DNA of 64,000 nt from Methylomonas methanica MC09 (lineage in GTDB: Bacteria > Pseudomonadota > Gammaproteobacteria > Methylococcales > Methylomonadaceae), in NCBI RefSeq assembly GCF_000214665.1, contig NC_015572.1, positions 4,774,001 to 4,838,000 on the forward strand, read 5' to 3'. Both the position numbers and the translations under genes were made by a program. The notes beneath the pieces are model-generated. The model did not search any database, was not told the DNA's origin, and was given only the letters and a program-made list of their open reading frames with translations. How positions within the stretch are numbered: the first letter of the stretch is position 1; each line of letters starts with the position of its first letter. This document shows positions 59,822-64,000 of this stretch, piece after piece.

Positions 59822-60273
59822 TCTTTTACGTCCTGGCCTCCAGCTCCCAACATCAGCGTCAGGATTTCGCCTGCAAATTGATCGAAAAGATCTATCGCGG
59901 CGGCCAATTTTGCTATGTATTAACCGAGCATGCCGAACAGGCTGCTGAAATCGATAAGTTATTGTGGACATTTCGGCCCGGCAGTTTCGTGCCCCATCAG
60001 GTGTATGGCAATCAGCTACCCGCCTATCAAAACACCATCCTGATAGGCGACAACGCGGTCCCGGAGCACTGGCAAAAAATCATCATCAATTTATCCAGCC
60101 ACTTCCCGCCCACGATTGCTCCCACCGAGCGCATCGTGGAAATACTGGATAACAGCGAAGAAAGCAAGCAGGCAGGCCGCCAGCGCTACAAACATTACCT
60201 GGAAGCAGGGCTGGAAATTGTTACTCATAAGAACGAGGGCGGGGTTTGGCTGGAAACACGGGCAGGCGGCTGA
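59809..60273 (+). CDS. holC: DNA polymerase III chi subunit HolC
   Basis: HolC links the clamp loader to single-strand binding protein. The 154-residue protein begins [62 protein letters not shown], the family pattern. It continues with DNAVPEHWQKIIINLSSHFPP, near the usual psi- and SSB-binding surfaces. The GTG at 59809 is used. The usual valS gene does not follow in this window. Confidence 0.92.
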   Translation: MPEVVFYVLASSSQHQRQDFACKLIEKIYRGGQFCYVLTEHAEQAAEIDKLLWTFRPGSFVPHQVYGNQLPAYQNTILIGDNAVPEHWQKIIINLSSHFPPTIAPTERIVEILDNSEESKQAGRQRYKHYLEAGLEIVTHKNEGGVWLETRAGG

Positions 60274-60321
60274 TTTGCTGCACATTTTTAGAATGCCAGA
60301 TTATTAGAACGACGACAAAAT

Positions 60322-60852
60322 ATGCCTTTTACGCCATTTCACATGGGGCCGGGAACTGCGATAAAAGCTGTAACAGGTCGCTATTTTAGTTTGACAATCT
60401 TCGGATTCGCTCAAGTGGCTATTGATATTGAGCCATTAATACGAATTTTACGGCACGAAAGGGTCTTGCACGGTTTTACGCATACCTACTTAGGTGCTTT
60501 GTTATTTGGCTTGTTCGCTCTGTTCATTGGCAAGATAACTTGCCAATGGTTGCTTCGTACCTGGAATGTCTTTTTGAACTTTAAATACCTAAGGTGGCTG
60601 CAGGTTAATTCAAATATTTCTTGGTTTGCAGCGTCCACAGGCGCATTTATCGGCACATTTTCACATGTGCTCCTCGACAGCGTTATGCATGCTGATATGC
60701 AACCATTTTGGCCGTTTAGCCCCAGTAACGATTTACTAAATTGGGTGCCGGCTACCTGGGTATATCTACTGTGCAGCGCTTTGGGTGTATTTGGCCTTAT
60801 GGGCTTAATCGTAATAGCATTATGGAATAAATGGACAATCGAAATAGAATAA
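60322..60852 (+). CDS. YdjM-like membrane-bound metal-dependent hydrolase (DUF4184-like)
   Basis: The 176-residue protein begins MPFTPFHMGPGTAIKAV, an HxGPG-type motif, and has HGFTHTYLGALLFGLFALF and HVLLDSVMHADMQPFWPFS; the His and Asp residues are typical of the YdjM/LexA-regulated membrane hydrolase group. About four hydrophobic helices are present. It is AT-richer than the holC operon before it. The substrate is unknown. Confidence 0.75.
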   Translation: MPFTPFHMGPGTAIKAVTGRYFSLTIFGFAQVAIDIEPLIRILRHERVLHGFTHTYLGALLFGLFALFIGKITCQWLLRTWNVFLNFKYLRWLQVNSNISWFAASTGAFIGTFSHVLLDSVMHADMQPFWPFSPSNDLLNWVPATWVYLLCSALGVFGLMGLIVIALWNKWTIEIE

Positions 60853-60978
60853 AACTGCGCAATGTCACGTAACCGCTCGGCAAGCACTGATGCAATGCCC
60901 AACCTTGCATTTATGTGGTCGTATCGCGATAACAAACCGCAAGCCCGCTATTGGTGCACTTTCCGACACGGACTTTAA

Positions 60979-62106
60979 CTAAAAATAATCCTGGTACCGG
61001 CTTTGAATACGCTCTATTTCCGCCGAGTTTTCCAGAACCGCATCCACACAGTTCCGATCCAGCTTACCCGCTCCAACCATTTTATCCAACTCCGCGCAGG
61101 CTTCCTGAATAGTCCAGACCGGCTTATAAGGCCGCTTGCTGGTCAACGCGTCGAAAATATCCGCGACGGTTACGATCCTGGCTTCCATGGGGATATCGTT
61201 ACCGGATAAGCCGTTAGGATATCCCGAACCATCCAGATGCTCATGGTGGAATTTGACAATATTTAACATGATCCTGGAATCCGCCAAATGCTGAATGGCA
61301 AAATCGCCCAGGATTTTCTGCACAATTTCGCAGCCTTTGCCAACATGAGATTGCATAATCAGGCGCTCGCTGTCATCCAACGGCCCCGGTTTGAGTAACA
61401 CACTATCGGGAATGCCGATCTTGCCGATGTCGTGCAGCGGCGCGAACAGAAATACGTGCTCGACGAATTCGTCGCTCAACTGATGACGCGGCGCAACGGC
61501 TTTAGCGATGATTCTCGAATAACGCGCCATGCGCTCGAGGTGCGTGCCGGTCTCGAAATCACGCAAGTTCGCAAAATCCCGTGCCACTTTCGCGGAGGCA
61601 ACTATAGAGCGGACAGCGGAAAATTCATTGGAAATACTCATGTTGATCAGGCTGGCGTACAAGCTTAAATCGCGCTGCACTTCCTGATTGAAGGCGGCCT
61701 GTACGATCGAGTCGAAAAATATGAATCCGATAAATTCGCCGTTATCGTAAATCGGCAGGGTAAACAATGAGCGGTAGCCTTGCTTTAGCAGCCAGTTTGA
61801 GTGCAAAGTGTTTGACTTGATGACAGCCTGAATTTCGTCGATTACCCGTGGCTCGCCGCTTGTGGCAAGTTTGTAAAGTGAGGGGCTATCGGATAGTTTA
61901 AACTCGTAAGACGTAATTGCTTCGCCCCTTCGGGTGCTGTTAATAAAGGTTTTGAGTTTGTCATCCGCGGCATCGTAAATGGCGACGGCGATGCGGTCTA
62001 CGCTCGGTATGGCATTTAATATCCTCTCGTGCAGTATGCCGAGTCGCTGGGTCAACGTGGAATCGCTATCAAATAGATGAGGAGCTAATGCGTGCTGTAT
62101 AGCCAT
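60979..62106 (-). CDS. GAF domain HD-GYP protein (c-di-GMP phosphodiesterase)
   Basis: From the ATG at 62106, with GAGGTG upstream, the protein has 375 residues. A GAF-like sensor domain occupies about residues 20-165. The HD-GYP domain follows: RDFETGTHLERMARYSRIIAKAVA, LFAPLHDIGKIGIPDSVLLKPGPLDDSE, HHEHLDGSGYPNGLSGNDIPMEARIVTVADIFDALTSKRPYKP. The HD and the variant GYP (SGYPNGL) motifs are complete, so it probably hydrolyses c-di-GMP. The GAF ligand is unknown. The gene stands alone, with a 470-base gap upstream. Confidence 0.9.
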   Translation of the reverse strand: MAIQHALAPHLFDSDSTLTQRLGILHERILNAIPSVDRIAVAIYDAADDKLKTFINSTRRGEAITSYEFKLSDSPSLYKLATSGEPRVIDEIQAVIKSNTLHSNWLLKQGYRSLFTLPIYDNGEFIGFIFFDSIVQAAFNQEVQRDLSLYASLINMSISNEFSAVRSIVASAKVARDFANLRDFETGTHLERMARYSRIIAKAVAPRHQLSDEFVEHVFLFAPLHDIGKIGIPDSVLLKPGPLDDSERLIMQSHVGKGCEIVQKILGDFAIQHLADSRIMLNIVKFHHEHLDGSGYPNGLSGNDIPMEARIVTVADIFDALTSKRPYKPVWTIQEACAELDKMVGAGKLDRNCVDAVLENSAEIERIQSRYQDYF

Positions 62107-62112
62107 AATCAC

Positions 62113-62582
62113 CTCATTGTTAAGTTATACGCATTGTCCGGCCTACCATACAACATCAATAGGCTTAGTACACGATTTCGGCTCGAAATAGTGTTCCCAA
62201 GCACATTATTAAACTGAGTGGCCTTCTCGACTGCGGCGTTCCACTCAGCGGAAGTCATAAACTAGAACACTCCGCCTTTATCCGCAAATAGTTAGGATAA
62301 AACCTGTATCAGCAGAGTGCTCAGCTAAGCAAGATGTTGCATATTGTCGGCTAGGCTCTCTGCAACTCCCTGCTCGCCCCCTGTTGGAACATTTTGCCCC
62401 AGCCACGGGAGTTGCAGCCGACCAGGCTAAGAAGATTTACTCTCCAGGATACCCGCATTGCCGCTCTCAAACCAACAAATCCCGGTCGAAATATTGGCAG
62501 TGCTCTTCCCGAGCTAATGCGATAGGATGGCTGCTCACCGGATAACACACACCGCGTTGTTAGCGCTTAAAAAGGAGACGTC
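62113..62582. other. Intergenic stretch with a long stem-loop
   Basis: This gap of about 470 bases holds no supported gene. Its main feature is the long stem-loop at 62346-62422. A frame at 62351-62548 (minus) is a shadow of that structure. Confidence 0.5.
62346..62422. ncRNA. Long stem-loop, candidate structured RNA or inverted repeat
   Basis: TGCAACTCCC (62361-62370) and GGGAGTTGCA (62407-62416) form ten perfect pairs over a 36-base loop. GTCGGC (62346-62351) and GCCGAC (62417-62422) add six more pairs next to the stem, leaving a nine-base bulge. It has no T-run, so it is not a usual terminator. Confidence 0.55.
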
Positions 62583-62972
62583 ATGCTGAGTTCCATTTAC
62601 GCAGCCTTATTGGCTCTATTGATCGTCCGGTTGTCGCTGGGCGTAATCAAATTGCGCCGTAGCGAGAAAGTCAAGCTGGGCGACGGCGGTGTTTCCGCCC
62701 TGCAAAACGCCATCCGTGCACAAGGCAACGCCACGGAATATGTACCCATTTCATTGATCTTACTGATCCTGCTGGAATTGAATGGCGGGCACATGCTGTT
62801 GATCCATTTGGGCGGCATGACCATCCTGGCGGGACGCTTGCTGCATGCCAAAGGCTTGTTGGACGAAAACCTGCGATACCGGGTCTTAGGCATGCAATTG
62901 ACAATTTACAACTTGATTGGGTTGGCGGTATTCAATATCGGTTACGCCGCGTATCGGCAACTTTTCGCCTGA
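62583..62972 (+). CDS. MAPEG family membrane protein
   Basis: The 129-residue protein has four hydrophobic helices and the MAPEG pattern VSALQNAIRAQGNATEYVPISLILLILLELNG (RxxNxxE-like). MAPEG proteins include microsomal glutathione transferases. AAGGAG lies seven bases before the ATG. The bacterial relatives are of uncertain function. Confidence 0.88.
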   Translation: MLSSIYAALLALLIVRLSLGVIKLRRSEKVKLGDGGVSALQNAIRAQGNATEYVPISLILLILLELNGGHMLLIHLGGMTILAGRLLHAKGLLDENLRYRVLGMQLTIYNLIGLAVFNIGYAAYRQLFA

Positions 62973-63208
62973 CTTGGCTCGAAAACCAAGCGGCTTAAAT
63001 CGAATCGGAGCAGGGCACTGCGGAATTTGCTTGCGCTGAATCAAACCTGCTCAATTGCGAAGCAGCTCGCCCGTACACGTGTGAGCCAAGTAAACCTAAC
63101 CGGCGACCGCCCAAACAGGAGCACGAACCTCCGGCTCCGGCATACAACCGTTATGGCAACTACGATGTATAATTTCGCCCGCGTTTTTCGAATTTTTTAG
63201 GGGGACGG

Positions 63209-63505
63209 ATGAGTCTGGCATTTCAGCTACTCGCGCACCTGATCTTCTTAGCATGCATGCTGGCATTATTAATCTTGCCCGATCACCGCTACGCCTGGAT
63301 GCAGGCGTTCGATCCGGCCTTACCGGCCGAAGCCGTAACGGACCCCGCGGACAATAACCTGATATTTAGCTTCTTGCTGTTAATGGGCGCGTGCTTGACG
63401 CAAACCCTATTGATTGTCTGCAGCTGCGGCCGCGTGGGAAAGCGGGTTTCCGTTTCGCTCATCTGCGCGGCCGCTGTTTTTTGGGCCGCGAAATTCTGGC
63501 TTTGA
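63209..63505 (+). CDS. Small membrane protein
   Basis: I do not recognise this 98-residue protein. It has three hydrophobic helices (LLAHLIFLACMLALLIL, LIFSFLLLMGACLTQTLLIVC, VSVSLICAAAVFWAAKFWL). AGGGGGA lies six bases before the ATG, which supports the start. It precedes the esterase gene by 27 bases, so the two may share a transcript. Confidence 0.7.
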   Translation: MSLAFQLLAHLIFLACMLALLILPDHRYAWMQAFDPALPAEAVTDPADNNLIFSFLLLMGACLTQTLLIVCSCGRVGKRVSVSLICAAAVFWAAKFWL

Positions 63506-63532
63506 TGCCCCCCTTTATCACCAGGATATTCA

Positions 63533-64000
63533 ATGAAAAATCGTTTAGTGGTCTCGAGCACGGTCGGTTTGGTTACGCTGGCGATAGTGTTATTACCGGC
63601 AATTTGCCACAGCCAGGAAAAAACTTTACGACAGAAGTGGAAAGAGCGCCGCCTGGCGCGACAGTCTCAAGCTGCGGAAAATGCGGCAAGCCCAATTACC
63701 CAAGCCGGCGATTACACCTTCAGCCTGCAACAAAACGGATTAAACCGCCGATATCGGGTGCATGTGCCGGCCGGCTATACGCCGGATAAGCCGACTGCCA
63801 TGCTGCTGTCCCTGCATGGCGGCGGCGGTAACATGGATTATCAGGCCGACGACAGATACTACGGCCTGATTTCCAAATCGGACAGCGCGGGTTTCGTGGC
63901 GGTTTTTCCCAACGGCTATAGCCGCCTACGCTCCGGCAAACTGGCCACCTGGAATGCCGGCATCTGCTGTGGGGCGGCCCGCGACAAGGGTATCGACGAT
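63533..64000 (+). CDS. Secreted PHB depolymerase/feruloyl-esterase-like hydrolase (3' truncated by window edge)
   Basis: The first 156 residues are visible. A signal peptide (VSSTVGLVTLAIVLLPAICHS-QE) leads into LQQNGLNRRYRVHVPAGYTPDKPTAMLLSLHGGGGNMDY, the oxyanion-hole region of CE1/LpqC-like alpha/beta hydrolases, then FVAVFPNGYSRLRSGKLATWNAGICCGAARDKGIDD, with the typical WNAGxCCG block. The catalytic Ser lies beyond the window. It probably acts outside the cytoplasm on esters or polyesters. Confidence 0.85.
   Translation, partial: MKNRLVVSSTVGLVTLAIVLLPAICHSQEKTLRQKWKERRLARQSQAAENAASPITQAGDYTFSLQQNGLNRRYRVHVPAGYTPDKPTAMLLSLHGGGGNMDYQADDRYYGLISKSDSAGFVAVFPNGYSRLRSGKLATWNAGICCGAARDKGIDD

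Noticed and set aside
1..64000. CRISPR array, rRNA or tRNA genes
   Set aside because: No regularly spaced repeats of 25-40 bases and no rRNA or cloverleaf signals were seen by eye on either strand.

Overview
The window is a bacterial chromosome segment, most likely from a gammaproteobacterium. The core genes (nudE, ampD, nadC, yicC, rph, rdgB, dcd, lptF/lptG, pepA, holC) have a gammaproteobacterial character. The accessory genes (periplasmic SBP56, secreted small proteins, tandem C-methyltransferase-like proteins, RND/LolA-like/outer-membrane cassette) resemble a Methylococcales-type methanotroph. That lineage guess is inference; no rRNA or methane oxidation gene is present.

Layout. (1) 1-3.4 kb: housekeeping genes (5'-truncated nudE, ampD, nadC), an AP2-like small protein and a 2-Cys peroxiredoxin. 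(2) 3.7-8.2 kb: an accessory patch. A REP-associated tyrosine transposase gene (RAYT) broken by an in-frame stop is flanked by inverted 30-nt REP copies. A group II intron (4323-6346, minus strand, IIC-like) sits inside the second REP. An AT-rich P-loop ATPase gene of unknown, possibly defensive, role follows. (3) 8.2-24.55 kb: an integrated element of about 16.3 kb with every recognisable gene on the minus strand. It is inserted at the 3' end of yicC. It is bounded by an 18-bp att repeat and by paired TGGTGCCC integrase arm-type sites at both ends. It encodes an integrase, two AlpA-type regulators, two BRO-N proteins, a RepA-like ATPase, an SF2 helicase, a PDDEXK nuclease, two XRE proteins, two related small-terminase-like proteins, and a tail-lysozyme/tape-measure-like protein with a tail-protein-like partner. 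It has no large terminase, portal or capsid gene, so it looks like a phage satellite, perhaps an undescribed type that brings tail parts. A GGACA/TGTCC iteron array with a perfect palindrome between the helicase and RepA genes is its likely replication origin. (4) 24.5-37.6 kb: yicC, a Ser/Thr kinase, rph-rdgB-phosphotransferase, a secreted small protein, a dcd-GH15-glucokinase run, a two-domain kinase-like protein and an HdeD-like membrane protein. (5) 37.8-42.8 kb: a TetR gene and a DUF4242-SBP56 pair that share the 12-mer AGACGACCGGTC upstream, then an adaptor plus ABC ATPase that lack a permease.

(6) 42.7-60.3 kb: the lptF/lptG genes and pepA-holC are separated by about 12 kb. This stretch holds a polyprenyl diphosphate synthase diverging from two tandem methyltransferases, a MarR regulator with an Fe-S/SCP2 protein, and an envelope transport cassette. 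The cassette comprises a LolA-like protein, a rare FHA-RND-cNMP fusion transporter and an outer membrane beta-barrel, and it lies between two degenerate direct repeats. (7) 60.3-64 kb: a YdjM-like membrane protein, a GAF/HD-GYP protein, an intergenic long stem-loop, a MAPEG protein, a small membrane protein and a 3'-truncated secreted esterase.

No tRNA, rRNA or CRISPR array was recognised. All functional calls come from reading motifs and overall family resemblance; no database search was possible.
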